64,000 nt of DNA. It comes from Streptomyces sp. ICC1 (lineage in GTDB: Bacteria; Actinomycetota; Actinomycetes; Streptomycetales; Streptomycetaceae). Under the pieces are notes generated by a model that did not search any database, was not told the DNA's origin, and was given only the letters and a program-made list of their open reading frames with translations. Positions within the stretch are counted from its first letter, which is position 1. Each line of letters begins with the position of its first letter. The stretch is taken from assembly GCF_003287935.1 (NCBI RefSeq), contig NZ_CP030287.1:2046001-2110000 (forward strand), written 5' to 3'. Positions 8,123 through 17,632 of the stretch are shown here, piece by piece. The translations under genes and the position numbers were made by a program.

Positions 8123-9589
8123 GTGGCTGACGAGCTCACCCCGGAGACCCCGGAAGAAGAGCAGCCCAAGAAGAAGCACAAGCAGCGCAAGAACGGGCTG
8201 TACCCGGGCGTCAGCGAGGAACTCGCGGAGAGCATGCGCACCGGCTGGGCCGACACCGAGCTGCGCGGACTGGAGCCGATCGCCCAGGCCGTGCACACCG
8301 CCGCCCGCCGCTCCGCGCTGTCCAGGCGCTTCCCCGGCGAGCGCCTCGTCGTGCCCGCCGGCCGGCTCAAGACCCGCTCGAACGACACCGAGTACCCCTT
8401 CCGCGCCTCCACCGAGTACGCGTACCTCACCGGTGACCAGACCGAGAACGGCGTCCTGGTGCTGGAGCCCTCGGGGGAGACGGGCCACACCGCCAGCGTC
8501 TACCTGCTGCCCCGCTCCGACCGCGAGAACGGCGAGTTCTGGCTCTCCGGCAGCGGCGAACTGTGGGTCGGCCGGCGCCACTCCCTCACCGAGGCCGAGC
8601 AGCTCCTGGGCATCCCCGCCAAGGACGTCCGCAAGCTCTCCGAGGAGCTGGCCGAGGCCGAGGGCCCGGTCCGCGCCGTCCGCGGCCACGACTCCGTCAT
8701 CGAGGCCGCCCTGACCGACAAGGTCACCAAGGAGCGCGACGAGGAGCTGCGCGTCTACCTCTCCGAGGCACGCGCCGTGAAGGACGCCTACGAGATCGGC
8801 GAGCTGCAGAAGGCCGTCGACTCCACCGTCCGCGGCTTCGAGGACGTCGTGAAGGTGCTCGACAAGGCCGAGGCCACCTCCGAGCGCTACATCGAGGGCA
8901 CCTTCTTCCTGCGCGCCCGCGTCGAGGGCAACGACGTCGGCTACGGCTCCATCTGCGCCGCCGGCCCGCACGCCTGCACCCTGCACTGGGTCCGCAACGA
9001 CGGCGACGTCCGCTCCGGCGACCTGCTGCTGCTCGACGCCGGTGTGGAGACCCACTCCCTCTACACCGCCGACGTCACGCGCACCCTGCCGATCAGCGGC
9101 GCGTACACCGAGATCCAGCGCAAGATCTACGACGCGGTGTACGAGTCCCAGGAAGCCGGCATCGCCGCCGTCAAGCCCGGGGCGAAGTTCCGCGACTTCC
9201 ACGACGCCTCGCAGCACGTGCTCGCCGAGAAGCTCGTCGAGTGGGGCCTGCTGGAGGGCCCGGTCGAGCGCGTCCTGGAGCTCGGCCTGCAGCGCCGCTG
9301 GACCCTGCACGGCACCGGCCACATGCTCGGCATGGACGTCCACGACTGCGCCGCCGCGCGCACCGAGGCGTACGTCGACGGCACGCTGGAGCCGGGCATG
9401 TGCCTGACGGTCGAGCCCGGTCTGTACTTCCAGGCCGACGACCTGACCGTGCCCGAGGAGTACCGCGGCATCGGCGTCCGGATCGAGGACGACATCCTCG
9501 TCACCGAGGAAGGCAACCGGAACCTGTCGGCCGGGCTGCCCCGCACCTCGGACGACGTCGAGGCGTGGATGGCCCGCCTCAAGGGCTGA
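8123..9589 (+). CDS. pepP: Xaa-Pro aminopeptidase (aminopeptidase P, M24B)
   Basis: A 488-residue cytoplasmic metallopeptidase that removes an N-terminal residue preceding proline. An N-terminal non-catalytic domain is followed by the pita-bread fold. The metal ligands are in the expected order: D in LLLLDAG, D in YTADVTRT, H in HGTGHMLGMDVHD, E in LTVEPGLYF and E in IRIEDDI-like VRIEDDILVT. GTG 8123 has GAGGAG 5 bases before it. A Lys-rich N-terminal patch (PKKKHKQRKNG) is usual for the actinobacterial form. Transcription should end at the long hairpin at 9596. Confidence 0.93.
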   Translation: MADELTPETPEEEQPKKKHKQRKNGLYPGVSEELAESMRTGWADTELRGLEPIAQAVHTAARRSALSRRFPGERLVVPAGRLKTRSNDTEYPFRASTEYAYLTGDQTENGVLVLEPSGETGHTASVYLLPRSDRENGEFWLSGSGELWVGRRHSLTEAEQLLGIPAKDVRKLSEELAEAEGPVRAVRGHDSVIEAALTDKVTKERDEELRVYLSEARAVKDAYEIGELQKAVDSTVRGFEDVVKVLDKAEATSERYIEGTFFLRARVEGNDVGYGSICAAGPHACTLHWVRNDGDVRSGDLLLLDAGVETHSLYTADVTRTLPISGAYTEIQRKIYDAVYESQEAGIAAVKPGAKFRDFHDASQHVLAEKLVEWGLLEGPVERVLELGLQRRWTLHGTGHMLGMDVHDCAAARTEAYVDGTLEPGMCLTVEPGLYFQADDLTVPEEYRGIGVRIEDDILVTEEGNRNLSAGLPRTSDDVEAWMARLKG

Positions 9590-9595
9590 TCGCTC

Positions 9596-9643
9596 ACGTG
9601 CCGATGGGCCGGAACCCGCACGGGTTCCGGCCCATCGGCACGT
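9596..9643. terminator. Long bidirectional hairpin between convergent genes
   Basis: A perfect inverted repeat with arms 9596-9618 and 9621-9643 (beginning ACGTGCCGATGGGCCGG) gives a stem of about 22 pairs closed by a minimal loop. It lies between aminopeptidase P and the convergent RsbW-like gene. No U-tract follows, which is common for actinobacterial terminators. Confidence 0.8.
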
Positions 9644-9646
9644 CGT

Positions 9647-10105
9647 CTACGAGGCCTTCAGCAGCGCGTCGTCACGCCACTTCAGCATCTTGTCGAAGCT
9701 CACCACGGCTCCCCGGCCCGGCCGGTTGCGGAAGCGGACGTGGTCGGCGAGCTCCGCGATCAGGTGCAGGCCCCGGCCGTGCTCGGCCAGGGAGGGTCTG
9801 CGGCGGGCCACCGTCGCGGCGGGGAAGCCGGGACCCGAATCGCTCACCTCGATGCGGCAGCGGTCCCCGTCCAGATAGGCCGTGACGTGGTACGCCCCGG
9901 TCTCGTCCGGGGCTCCCGCGCGCGGGGCGGCTTCGCGGCCACCGTGCTCCACCGCGTTCGCGCAGGCCTCGCTCAGCGCCACCGACAGGTCGAAGGAGAT
10001 GTCCGGGTCCACCCCAGCGGTCTCCATCGTTCCCAGCAGCAGCCGCCGGGCCAGCGGCACGCTCGCTGCTTCGCGCCTCAAGTGGAGAGACCACCAGATG
10101 CTCAT
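9647..10105 (-). CDS. RsbW-like anti-sigma-factor kinase
   Basis: A 152-residue HATPase_c_2 protein. The N-box is VALSEACANAVEHGG (about residues 43-57), the D-box EVSDSGPGFP (about 95-104) and the G-box AEHGRGLHLIAELADHVRF. Its closeness to Bacillus RsbW-type kinases suggests it binds a sigma factor or phosphorylates a STAS protein. ATG 10105 begins MSIWWSLHLRREAASVPLAR, the normal start of this subfamily. It is divergent from the copper-block genes, with about 260 bases between them. Confidence 0.83.
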   Translation of the reverse strand: MSIWWSLHLRREAASVPLARRLLLGTMETAGVDPDISFDLSVALSEACANAVEHGGREAAPRAGAPDETGAYHVTAYLDGDRCRIEVSDSGPGFPAATVARRRPSLAEHGRGLHLIAELADHVRFRNRPGRGAVVSFDKMLKWRDDALLKAS

Positions 10106-10363
10106 ACGGTTACCTATTGCCGCCCTGGGGGCCGGGTAAGCCCCCGAGGAGCGACAGAGCCCCCGTTCGGCCGATGCGGCGCTCCCGGCCGGCGGTGTAT
10201 GCGACGGTATGGGCGCCCGTGGGCCGGCTGCTACGGGCCCCCGCACGAGCGGTCCACGAGCGGAGGCCCTGGCTCCGGCCGCGGTGCCCGTGCGCGGGAA
10301 CGCAAAGTATGTGGCGCACCTGCCGTATGAGGCGCCTAAGCCCAGTGCGATGATGACCAGGCC

Positions 10364-11188
10364 ATGACTGCCCCCCACGCGACGCAGGCCGGACCCGGCC
10401 TCAGGCTGATCCGGGCCGCGGTGTTCACCGCGGTCTGTGTCGTGCTGTCCGCCGCCGGGCACGCGCTGGCCTCCTGCGCGACGGTCCCCTGGTGGTCGCT
10501 CTGCGCGGGCTTCCTCGCCCTCTTCGCGGTCGCGGCCCCGCTCGCGGGCCGCCGCCGCTCGCTCCCCGGCATCGCCGCCGGACTGGCGGGCGGACAGCTG
10601 GCGCTGCACGCGCTGTTCGGCCTCGGCCAGCACGGCGCCACGGCCCCGGCGGGCGGCGCCGCGGCCTCGGACACCTCGCTCGCGGCGCTCGCCGCCCAGT
10701 TGGTGTGCGGGGGCAACTCCGTCACGATCGCCCCGGCGGAGGCACGCCGGATCCTGGAGAACGCGGGACTGGACCCGGCCGCCTTGGCCGCACAGGCCCA
10801 AGCGCAGGGCCACTCGGCCCACGCCCACTTGGGGCAGGACCTCATCTCACCGGCCACGGGGCCGGTCGGGCTGCTCAGCCCGGCCATGCTGATCGGCCAC
10901 CTGCTGGCCGCGCTCGCCGCCGGCTGGCTGCTCGGGCGCGGCGACGCCGCGCTGTTCCGACTCCTCGAACTGTCCAGGCTCTCCGCCGAAGCCGGGCCGG
11001 TGCGCGCGCTGCGTGCCGCGCTGGCCTACGTACGGGCGCTCGGCGCCGGGCTGCCGGGCACGCCGGACCGTACCCTCCGCACGGCCCGGGCGGCCGCCGG
11101 ACCGGCCGTCTCCACCGGCCGGGACTCCCTGCAGCACACGGTGATCAGGCGCGGGCCGCCGGCCTCGGCGCTCGCCCTCGCAGCCTGA
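10364..11188 (+). CDS. Membrane protein at the head of the copper block
   Basis: A 274-residue protein with about five hydrophobic segments (for example AVFTAVCVVLSAAGHALASC, LCAGFLALFAVAAPLAG and MLIGHLLAALAAGWLLGRG) and a basic C-terminal tail. A His-containing loop (AQGHSAHAHLGQDL) between membrane segments could bind metal. I do not recognise a named family. Its place directly before ycnI, Sco1, PCuAC and CopCD genes on the same strand suggests a copper-uptake or copper-delivery role, an inference from context. Confidence 0.75.
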   Translation: MTAPHATQAGPGLRLIRAAVFTAVCVVLSAAGHALASCATVPWWSLCAGFLALFAVAAPLAGRRRSLPGIAAGLAGGQLALHALFGLGQHGATAPAGGAAASDTSLAALAAQLVCGGNSVTIAPAEARRILENAGLDPAALAAQAQAQGHSAHAHLGQDLISPATGPVGLLSPAMLIGHLLAALAAGWLLGRGDAALFRLLELSRLSAEAGPVRALRAALAYVRALGAGLPGTPDRTLRTARAAAGPAVSTGRDSLQHTVIRRGPPASALALAA

Positions 11189-11297
11189 CGCGGCACACCC
11201 TCCCGGGACACACGAACGGGAGCAGCGGTGCCGCGGAACTCCGCGCGCGCCGCACGCGGAGCCACCGTCACCACAGCTTCCGTGGAGTGTTCCTGCC

Positions 11298-12014
11298 ATG
11301 AAGACCTCTCGCGTCTCCTTCGCCGCCGCCCTCGCCGCCGGTTCCGTGCTCGTCCTGTCCGGCACCGCCTTCGCCCACGTCGGCGTACAGCCCGGCGAGG
11401 CCACCAAGGGCGGCTACGCGACCATCGACTTCAAGGTCCCCAACGAGCGCGACGCCGCCTCGACCACCCAGCTCGAGGTCAACTTCCCGGTCGACCAGCC
11501 GCTGTCGTCCGTCATGCCGCAGGACGTCCCCGGCTGGACCGTGAAGGTGGAGAAGAGCAAGCTCGACAAGCCGCTCACCGTGCACGGCAAGCAGATCAAC
11601 GAGGCCGTCACCAAGGTGACCTGGTCGGGCGGCAAGATCGAGCCCGGCAAGTTCCAGCAGTTCCCGCTGTCGATCGGCAAGCTGCCCGACAACGTCGACA
11701 AGATGGTCTTCAAGGCGATCCAGACGTACGACAACGGCGAGACCGTGCGCTGGATCGAAGAGGCCAAGGACGGCGCCGCCGAGCCGCAGAACCCGGCGCC
11801 CGTGCTGAAGCTGATCGCCGCCCCGGCCGCGGGCGACCACCACGACGACGCCAAGGCGGACGGCTCGAAGGACGCAGCCGCCCACGAGGACGGCCACTCC
11901 GAGGCCGCCAAGAGCGGCTCCGACACGACCGCGCGGGCCCTGGGCATCGCCGGCATCGTCATCGGCCTCGGTGGCGTGGCCTTCGGCATCGCCTCGCGCC
12001 GCCGCACCTCCTGA
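11298..12014 (+). CDS. ycnI: YcnI/DUF1775 copper-binding protein
   Basis: A 238-residue exported protein. A signal peptide ends at FAHVGVQPGEA, so the mature protein should start with histidine, the residue used by YcnI for its monohistidine copper site. The DUF1775 core runs to about residue 165 (KGGYATIDFKVPNE). A His/Asp-rich linker (DHHDDAKADGSKDAAAHEDGH) and a C-terminal membrane anchor (GIAGIVIGLGGVAFGIA) with a basic tail follow. It would sit on the outer face of the membrane and pass copper to the neighbouring Sco1 and PCuAC proteins. Confidence 0.9.
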   Translation: MKTSRVSFAAALAAGSVLVLSGTAFAHVGVQPGEATKGGYATIDFKVPNERDAASTTQLEVNFPVDQPLSSVMPQDVPGWTVKVEKSKLDKPLTVHGKQINEAVTKVTWSGGKIEPGKFQQFPLSIGKLPDNVDKMVFKAIQTYDNGETVRWIEEAKDGAAEPQNPAPVLKLIAAPAAGDHHDDAKADGSKDAAAHEDGHSEAAKSGSDTTARALGIAGIVIGLGGVAFGIASRRRTS

Positions 12015-12111
12015 CCCGCAGGTCCCGCGGCCCGGCCGGCCCCTGACGGCCGCCGGACCCGCCGGACCCCGCCGATCCACCCGTACGCTCCCCGATCCCA
12101 GGGACATTCCC

Positions 12112-12765
12112 ATGCGCACCACACGTGTGACGGTCGCCGCCCTCGTTGCGGCGGCCGCCCTCACCCTCACCGCCTGCGGCGGCGAGGGTGCCAAGACCGA
12201 CCAGGTCACCCAGATCAGCGGAGGCCAGGCGAAGGCCGGCTCCGCGACCGTGCTCGAGCGGCCCTTCGACAAGCCCGACCTCGTCCTCACGGACGCCACC
12301 GGCAAGCCGTGGAACCTGCGCGAGCAGACCAAGGGCAAGCCGACGCTCATCTACTTCGGCTACACCAGCTGCCCCGACGTGTGCCCCCTGACGATGAGCA
12401 ACATCGCCGTCGCCAAGAAGGCGCTCCCCAAGGCCGACCAGGACAAGCTCCAGGTCGTCTTCATCACCACCGACCCGGCGCGGGACACTCCCGAAACCCT
12501 CCGCTCGTGGCTCAAGGGCCAGGACCCGGCGTTCACCGGGCTGACCGGGGACTTCGCCACCATCCAGGCCGCCGCGCGCACCCTCGGCATCGGTATCGAG
12601 GCCGCGACGACGGACGCCAACGGCAACGTCGTCTCCATGCACGGCGCGCAGGTCATCGCGTTCTCGCCCAAGACGGACGAGGGGTACCTCCTCTACGGGG
12701 AGAGCACCACCGTCGACGACTACACGAAGGACCTGCCGAAGATCGCCAAGGGAGAGAACCCGTGA
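12112..12765 (+). CDS. SCO1/SenC-type copper metallochaperone lipoprotein
   Basis: A 217-residue thioredoxin-fold lipoprotein (lipobox LTLTACGG). The copper site CPDVCP is at about residues 88-93 and a conserved histidine lies in MHGAQVIAF. Sco proteins deliver copper to the CuA site of cytochrome c oxidase. The gene follows ycnI by about 100 bases, and its stop overlaps the GTG of the PCuAC gene, so the two are translationally coupled. Confidence 0.92.
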   Translation: MRTTRVTVAALVAAAALTLTACGGEGAKTDQVTQISGGQAKAGSATVLERPFDKPDLVLTDATGKPWNLREQTKGKPTLIYFGYTSCPDVCPLTMSNIAVAKKALPKADQDKLQVVFITTDPARDTPETLRSWLKGQDPAFTGLTGDFATIQAAARTLGIGIEAATTDANGNVVSMHGAQVIAFSPKTDEGYLLYGESTTVDDYTKDLPKIAKGENP

Positions 12766-13271
12766 ACGCCCGCACCACCCGCTCCCGCACCACCCGCGCC
12801 CTCGCCGCCGTCCTCTCCCTGACGGCCGCGCTCGCCATATCCGGCTGCTCCTCGGACGGCAAGGACTCCGCCGGCAAGCCCGAGCTGACGGTCAGCGGGG
12901 GCTACATGCCCGAGCCCGTCAACGACAAGATGGCCGGCGCGTTCATGGTCATCGACAACGGCTCCAAGACGGCCGACAAGCTGACCGGGGTCACCAGCAC
13001 GCTCTCCGACGATCTGCAGATCCACGAGACCAAGGACCAGAAGATGCAGCAGGTGCAGTCCCTGGACGTGCCCGCGAACGGTCAGCTCAAGCTGGAACGC
13101 GGCGGCAGCCACGTCATGTTCATGGGTCTCAAGAGCACCCCCAAGGTCGGTGACAAGGTCACCGTCGAGCTGCGCTTCGAGAAGTCCGACCCGGTCAAGG
13201 TCGAGCTGGACGTCAAGGAGCGGACGTACAAGGCACAGGCTTCAACGCCCACCAATGGCACCGCCCACTGA
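12762..13271 (+). CDS. PCuAC copper chaperone lipoprotein
   Basis: A 169-residue lipoprotein (lipobox AISGCSS) with a PCuAC (DUF461) fold. The Cu(I) ligands of the H(M)X10MX21HXM pattern are visible: H in LQIHETKDQ, M in QKMQQV and H-V-M in GGSHVMFMGL. It hands Cu(I) to Sco1 or directly to cytochrome oxidase. GTG 12762 overlaps the upstream TGA as GTGA. CopCD follows after 22 bases. Confidence 0.92.
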   Translation: MNARTTRSRTTRALAAVLSLTAALAISGCSSDGKDSAGKPELTVSGGYMPEPVNDKMAGAFMVIDNGSKTADKLTGVTSTLSDDLQIHETKDQKMQQVQSLDVPANGQLKLERGGSHVMFMGLKSTPKVGDKVTVELRFEKSDPVKVELDVKERTYKAQASTPTNGTAH

Positions 13272-13293
13272 CGGACCGAGGGACTGACACGCC

Positions 13294-15336
13294 ATGACGG
13301 CCACCGCCCCGCCCCCCTCCACGGCCCGCGTGCGTGCCACGGCACTGCTGCCGCGGCTCACGCTGGTCCTCGCCGCGCTGCTGGCAGCCTTCTTCGCCGC
13401 GGCCGCCCCGGCCTCGGCGCACGCCGCACTCACCGCGAGCGATCCGGGGGACGGGGCGGTGGTCGCCGCGGCACCCGCCCAGATCACCCTCTCGTTCTCG
13501 GAGGGCGTCGCCATGAACGGCGACTCCATCCGCGTCCTGGACCCGCAGGGCAAGCGCGTCGACACCGGTGAACTGCGCGACCTCTGCAGCGGGAACACCA
13601 TCCGCTACGGAACCGCCCTGCGCCCGGGACTGCCGGACGGCACCTACACGGTCGCCTGGCAGGCCATATCCGCCGACAGCCACCCGATCGCCGGCGCCTT
13701 CACCTTCTCCATCGGCGCCCCCTCCGCGACGACCGTCTCGCTGCCCTCGCGGGCGGCGGGGGACGGGCCCGTCGCCATCGCCTACGGGATCGCGCGCTAC
13801 GTCGCCTACGCCGGGTTCGCCGTCCTCGTCGGGGCCGCCGCCTTCATCCTCCTGTGCTGGCGCCGGGGGGCCGCGGAGCGGTCGATGCAGAAGCTGGTCG
13901 TACGGGCCTGGGTCACGCTCACCGTGGCCACCCTCACGATGCTCGTGCTCCGCAACCCCTACACGGGGTCCGGCAAGTTCGCCGACGTCTTCGACCTGGC
14001 CGGGCTGAAGTCCGTGCTGGAGACCAAGTCCGGCGCCTCGCTCGTCTCGCGACTGCTCCTCCTCGGCGCCGCCGCGCTCTTCATCACCGTCCTGTTCGGC
14101 GCCTACGCGCGGCGCCACCGGAGTGACGGGGCCTCCGGGGAGGGGACCCCTGTGGACGGAGGTCCCGTGGACGGGGCTTCCGTGGACGAGGCTTCCGGAG
14201 ACGAGGCCAAGGACTCCGCCGACGCCAAGGACGAGAGCGACCTCCTCTTCGGTCTCGGCGTCGGCGGAGCCGTGGTCGCCGCGGGCATCGCCGCCACATG
14301 GGCGCTGTCCGAGCACGCCTCCACCGGCATCCAGCCCGCCCTCGCCATGCCCGTCGACATCCTGCACCTGATGGCCGTCGCCACCTGGCTCGGCGGACTC
14401 ACCGCCCTGCTCGTCGCCCTCCACAAGGTCCCCGGGATCGAGCGCGAGGCCATCCGGCGGTTCTCCGCCGTCGCCTTCACCAGCGTTCTCGTGCTGACCG
14501 CCACCGGCGCCTACCAGTCCTGGCGCCAGGTCGGCAGCTGGTCGGCGCTGACCGGAACCGACTACGGCCGGCTGCTGCTCGTCAAGATCGGCCTCGTCCT
14601 CGTCCTCGTCGGCGTCGCCTACGTCTCCCGCAAGTGGACCTCGCGGCTCACCGGGACGGCCCGGGCCGAGAACGGGGTGGAGCAGGACGAGGAAGCCAGG
14701 GTCGGGGCCGCCGAGCCGGGCGATGTTTCACGTGAAACAACGGCCGGGGCGCTTCCCGCCGACCCCCGGCGCGCCGCCCAGCTGGCCCGCCAGAGCGCCG
14801 CCCGGCGCACCGCACGGGAGAAGCAGGCGCGCGACGCCGACCCGGACCGCGCGGGCCTTCGCCGGTCCGTGCTGGCCGAGGCGGGCGTCGCCGTGGTCCT
14901 GCTGGCCGTCACCACCGTCCTCACCAGTACGGAGCCCGGCCGCGCGGCGGAGCTGGAAGCCGGCAGCGGGTCCACCGCCACCGCCGTTCCCGACCGCGCG
15001 GTCAAGATCACGATGCCCTTCGACACCGGCGGCCAGAACGGCAAGGGCTCCGTCCGGCTCCAGCTCGACCCCGGCCGCGTCGGTGCGAACACCCTCCACG
15101 TGTGGGCCGAGACCCCCGACGGCAAGCCCCTCGACCTCCCCGAGGTCAAGGTGGCGTTCACCCTCCGGGCCAAGGACGTCGGCCCGCTGCCGGTCGCACC
15201 CGAGCGGGCCGCGGCCGGACACTGGAGCGCTTCGGGCGTCCAGCTGCCGCTCCCTGGCGACTGGCAGATCGACGTGACCGTCCGCACCTCCGACATCGAC
15301 CAGACGACCGTCCAGAAGAACGTCAAGATCGGCTGA
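13294..15336 (+). CDS. CopC-CopD fusion copper-uptake protein
   Basis: A 680-residue membrane protein. An N-terminal signal ends at ASAHAALTASDPGDGAV, placing histidine near the mature N-terminus as in CopC. The CopC domain (about residues 45-145) includes DSHPIAG. A CopD-type bundle of roughly eight membrane helices follows (about 165-555), with an Asp/Glu-rich loop of near-repeats (VDGGPVDGASVDEASGDEA) near residues 285-305. A C-terminal extracytoplasmic YtkA-like domain ends the protein. A parS site lies inside the gene at 14724-14739 and encodes VSRET in a polar loop. Confidence 0.9.
   Translation: MTATAPPPSTARVRATALLPRLTLVLAALLAAFFAAAAPASAHAALTASDPGDGAVVAAAPAQITLSFSEGVAMNGDSIRVLDPQGKRVDTGELRDLCSGNTIRYGTALRPGLPDGTYTVAWQAISADSHPIAGAFTFSIGAPSATTVSLPSRAAGDGPVAIAYGIARYVAYAGFAVLVGAAAFILLCWRRGAAERSMQKLVVRAWVTLTVATLTMLVLRNPYTGSGKFADVFDLAGLKSVLETKSGASLVSRLLLLGAAALFITVLFGAYARRHRSDGASGEGTPVDGGPVDGASVDEASGDEAKDSADAKDESDLLFGLGVGGAVVAAGIAATWALSEHASTGIQPALAMPVDILHLMAVATWLGGLTALLVALHKVPGIEREAIRRFSAVAFTSVLVLTATGAYQSWRQVGSWSALTGTDYGRLLLVKIGLVLVLVGVAYVSRKWTSRLTGTARAENGVEQDEEARVGAAEPGDVSRETTAGALPADPRRAAQLARQSAARRTAREKQARDADPDRAGLRRSVLAEAGVAVVLLAVTTVLTSTEPGRAAELEAGSGSTATAVPDRAVKITMPFDTGGQNGKGSVRLQLDPGRVGANTLHVWAETPDGKPLDLPEVKVAFTLRAKDVGPLPVAPERAAAGHWSASGVQLPLPGDWQIDVTVRTSDIDQTTVQKNVKIG
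14724..14739. promoter_or_regulatory. parS (ParB-binding site), intragenic
   Basis: An exact TGTTTCACGTGAAACA palindrome inside the CopC-CopD gene. ParB binds this sequence to load onto and segregate the origin-proximal chromosome. In Streptomyces these sites cluster around oriC. Its reading frame (VSRET) falls in a tolerant polar loop. Confidence 0.95.
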
Positions 15337-15341
15337 CCAGC

Positions 15342-16643
15342 GTGACCCAGAACAGCAGCGAGACCACCGAGAACGCCCAGGGCAGCCCCGACGTCGAGAT
15401 CTCCCGGCGCCGGCTGCTGGGCACGGTCGGCGCCGCGGGCGCCGCCGGGCTCGCCCTCGGCGCCACCGGCGGGGCCCTCGTGCACTCGGCCGTGTCCGGG
15501 CCGGGGACGACGGGCTCCGGCGGCGCCGCCGGCACGCTGGCGTCCATCGGCGCCACCCGGGTGGCCTTCGAGGGGACGCACCAGGCCGGCATCACGACGC
15601 CCCTCCAGGCCAAGGGCCACGTCCTCGCCTTCGACCTGGCGCCGGGTGCCGGTCGCACCGAGGCCGCCGCCCTGATGCGCCGTTGGTCCGACACCGCCCG
15701 GCGGCTGACGGCGGGCGAGAACGCGCCGATCGCCGACAGCGGCATCGCCCTGGACTCCGGCCCCTCCTCGCTCACCGTCACCTTCGGCTTCGGCCACTCC
15801 TTCTTCGAGCGCACGGGCCTGGCGGGCCGCCGTCCCGTCGCCCTCGACCCGCTGCCGGACTTCTCCTCCGACCGGCTCGACCCCCAGCGCAGCAACGGCG
15901 ACCTGTGGGTCCAGATCGGCGCCGACGACGCGCTCGTCGCCTTCCACGCGCTGCGCGCCCTGCAGAAGGAAGCCGGGCAGGCGGCCCGCCTCCGCTGGCA
16001 GATGAACGGCTTCAATCGGTCTCCCGGCGCCACCGCCACCCCCATGACCGCCCGCAACCTCATGGGCCAGGTCGACGGCACCAACAATCCGAAGCCCTCC
16101 GAGGCCGATTTCGACAAGCGGATCTTCGTCCAGGGCGGGGGGCCGGCCGAGCACGCCTGGATGGCCGGGGGCTCGTACGCCGTCGTACGCCGCATCCGCA
16201 TGCTCCTCGACCCCTGGGAGCAGCAGTCGCTCACCCAGCAGGAGCAGGTCATCGGCCGTACGAAGGCCACCGGCGCCCCGCTGACCGGCGGCGGCGAGAC
16301 CACCGCCATGGCCCTCGACAAGCTCGGCGCCGACGGCAAGCCGGTCATCCCCTCCAACGCGCACGCGCGGATCTCGGCGCCCGCGCAGAACGGCGGGGCG
16401 GCCATGCTCCGGCGCCCCTTCTCCTTCCACGACGGGACCGCCGCCGACGGGGCCCCCGATGCCGGGCTGCTCTTCATCTGCTGGCAGGCCGATCCGGTAC
16501 GCGGTTTCGTCCCGGTCCAGCGCAAGCTCGATCGCGGCGACGCGCTGTCGGAATTCATCCGGCACGAGTCCAGCGGGCTGTACGCGGTGCCGCCCGGCGC
16601 GCGCGCCGGGGAGTACGTGGGTCAGCGGCTGCTCGAAGGGTGA
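15342..16643 (+). CDS. Tat-exported DyP-type peroxidase (EfeB-like)
   Basis: A 433-residue haem peroxidase. A twin-arginine signal (EISRRRLLGTVGAAGAAGLAL) directs folded export. The DyP signature GxxDG appears as GQVDGTNNP, followed by conserved FVQGGGPAEHAWMAGGSYAVVRRI. A later conserved segment is RRPFSFHDG. EfeB-type enzymes act in iron or haem handling. GTG 15342 lies 5 bases after the CopCD stop, so it is probably co-transcribed with the copper genes. Confidence 0.92.
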   Translation: MTQNSSETTENAQGSPDVEISRRRLLGTVGAAGAAGLALGATGGALVHSAVSGPGTTGSGGAAGTLASIGATRVAFEGTHQAGITTPLQAKGHVLAFDLAPGAGRTEAAALMRRWSDTARRLTAGENAPIADSGIALDSGPSSLTVTFGFGHSFFERTGLAGRRPVALDPLPDFSSDRLDPQRSNGDLWVQIGADDALVAFHALRALQKEAGQAARLRWQMNGFNRSPGATATPMTARNLMGQVDGTNNPKPSEADFDKRIFVQGGGPAEHAWMAGGSYAVVRRIRMLLDPWEQQSLTQQEQVIGRTKATGAPLTGGGETTAMALDKLGADGKPVIPSNAHARISAPAQNGGAAMLRRPFSFHDGTAADGAPDAGLLFICWQADPVRGFVPVQRKLDRGDALSEFIRHESSGLYAVPPGARAGEYVGQRLLEG

Positions 16644-16685
16644 ACAGCCCAGGTCGCGTCGGGGCCCCGGCATTAGGCTGATCGC

Positions 16686-17621
16686 ATGTCGGCCACCCGC
16701 TTCACCTATCTCGGTCCCGAGGGCACGTTCACCGAAGCCGCCCTTCGCACACTGCCCGAAGCCGCGACCCGGGAGCTCGTCCCGATGGTTTCGGTCCCGG
16801 CCGCCCTGGACGCCGTACGCAACGGCGAGGCCGCGGCGGCGCTGGTCCCGATCGAGAACTCGGTGGAGGGCGGGGTCACCTCGACCCTGGACGAGCTGGC
16901 CTCGGGCGTCCCGCTGATGATCTACCGCGAGGTGCTGCTCCCGATCGCGTTCGCGCTGCTGGTCCGGCCGGGCACGCAGCTGTCGGACGTCAAGACCGTC
17001 ACCGGGCACCCGGTCGCGCAGCCCCAGGTGCGCAACTGGCTGCGAGCGAACCTGCCCGACGCGCTGTGGGAGTCGGCCGCCTCCAATGCCGACGGGGCCC
17101 GCCTCGTCCAGGAGGGCCGCTTCGACGCCGCCTTCGCGGGGGAGTTCGCGGCCGCCACCTACGGGCTCGTGCCGCTGGTCACCGAGATCCACGACGCGCA
17201 GAACGCGGAGACGCGCTTCGTGCTCGTGGGCCGCCCGGCCCGGCCGGCCGCGCCGACCGGCGCGGACAAGACCTCGGTGGTGCTGTGGCTCGGCGACGAC
17301 CGCCCCGGTGCCCTGCTGGAGCTGCTCCAGGAGTTCGCCGTCCGCGGAGTGAACCTGATGCTGATCCAGTCCCGGCCGACGGGCGAGGGGATCGGCAACT
17401 ACTGCTTCGCCGTGGACGCCGAGGGGCACATCTCCGACCGCCGCGTGGGCGAGGCGCTCATGGGCCTCAAGCGCACCTGTCCCCAGATCCGGTTCCTCGG
17501 CTCGTATCCGCGCGCCGGTGTAGCTCAGGGTGACGTCCAGGGGGCCCGGCCCGGCACCTCGGACGGCGATTTCACGGCGGCCTCGGACTGGCTGACGCGC
17601 TGCCTCGACGGGCGTCCGTAG
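16686..17621 (+). CDS. pheA: Prephenate dehydratase
   Basis: A 311-residue enzyme that converts prephenate to phenylpyruvate in phenylalanine synthesis. The catalytic domain starts TYLGPEGTFTEAAL and has the conserved IENSVEGGVTSTLDEL. A C-terminal ACT domain (about residues 195-275) carries the GALLELLQEFAVRGVNLMLIQSRP allosteric signature for phenylalanine feedback, so it is a monofunctional regulated enzyme. It is followed by a 526-base gene-free stretch with DnaA boxes, then serS. Confidence 0.95.
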   Translation: MSATRFTYLGPEGTFTEAALRTLPEAATRELVPMVSVPAALDAVRNGEAAAALVPIENSVEGGVTSTLDELASGVPLMIYREVLLPIAFALLVRPGTQLSDVKTVTGHPVAQPQVRNWLRANLPDALWESAASNADGARLVQEGRFDAAFAGEFAAATYGLVPLVTEIHDAQNAETRFVLVGRPARPAAPTGADKTSVVLWLGDDRPGALLELLQEFAVRGVNLMLIQSRPTGEGIGNYCFAVDAEGHISDRRVGEALMGLKRTCPQIRFLGSYPRAGVAQGDVQGARPGTSDGDFTAASDWLTRCLDGRP

Positions 17622-17632
17622 CGCTCCGTCCA

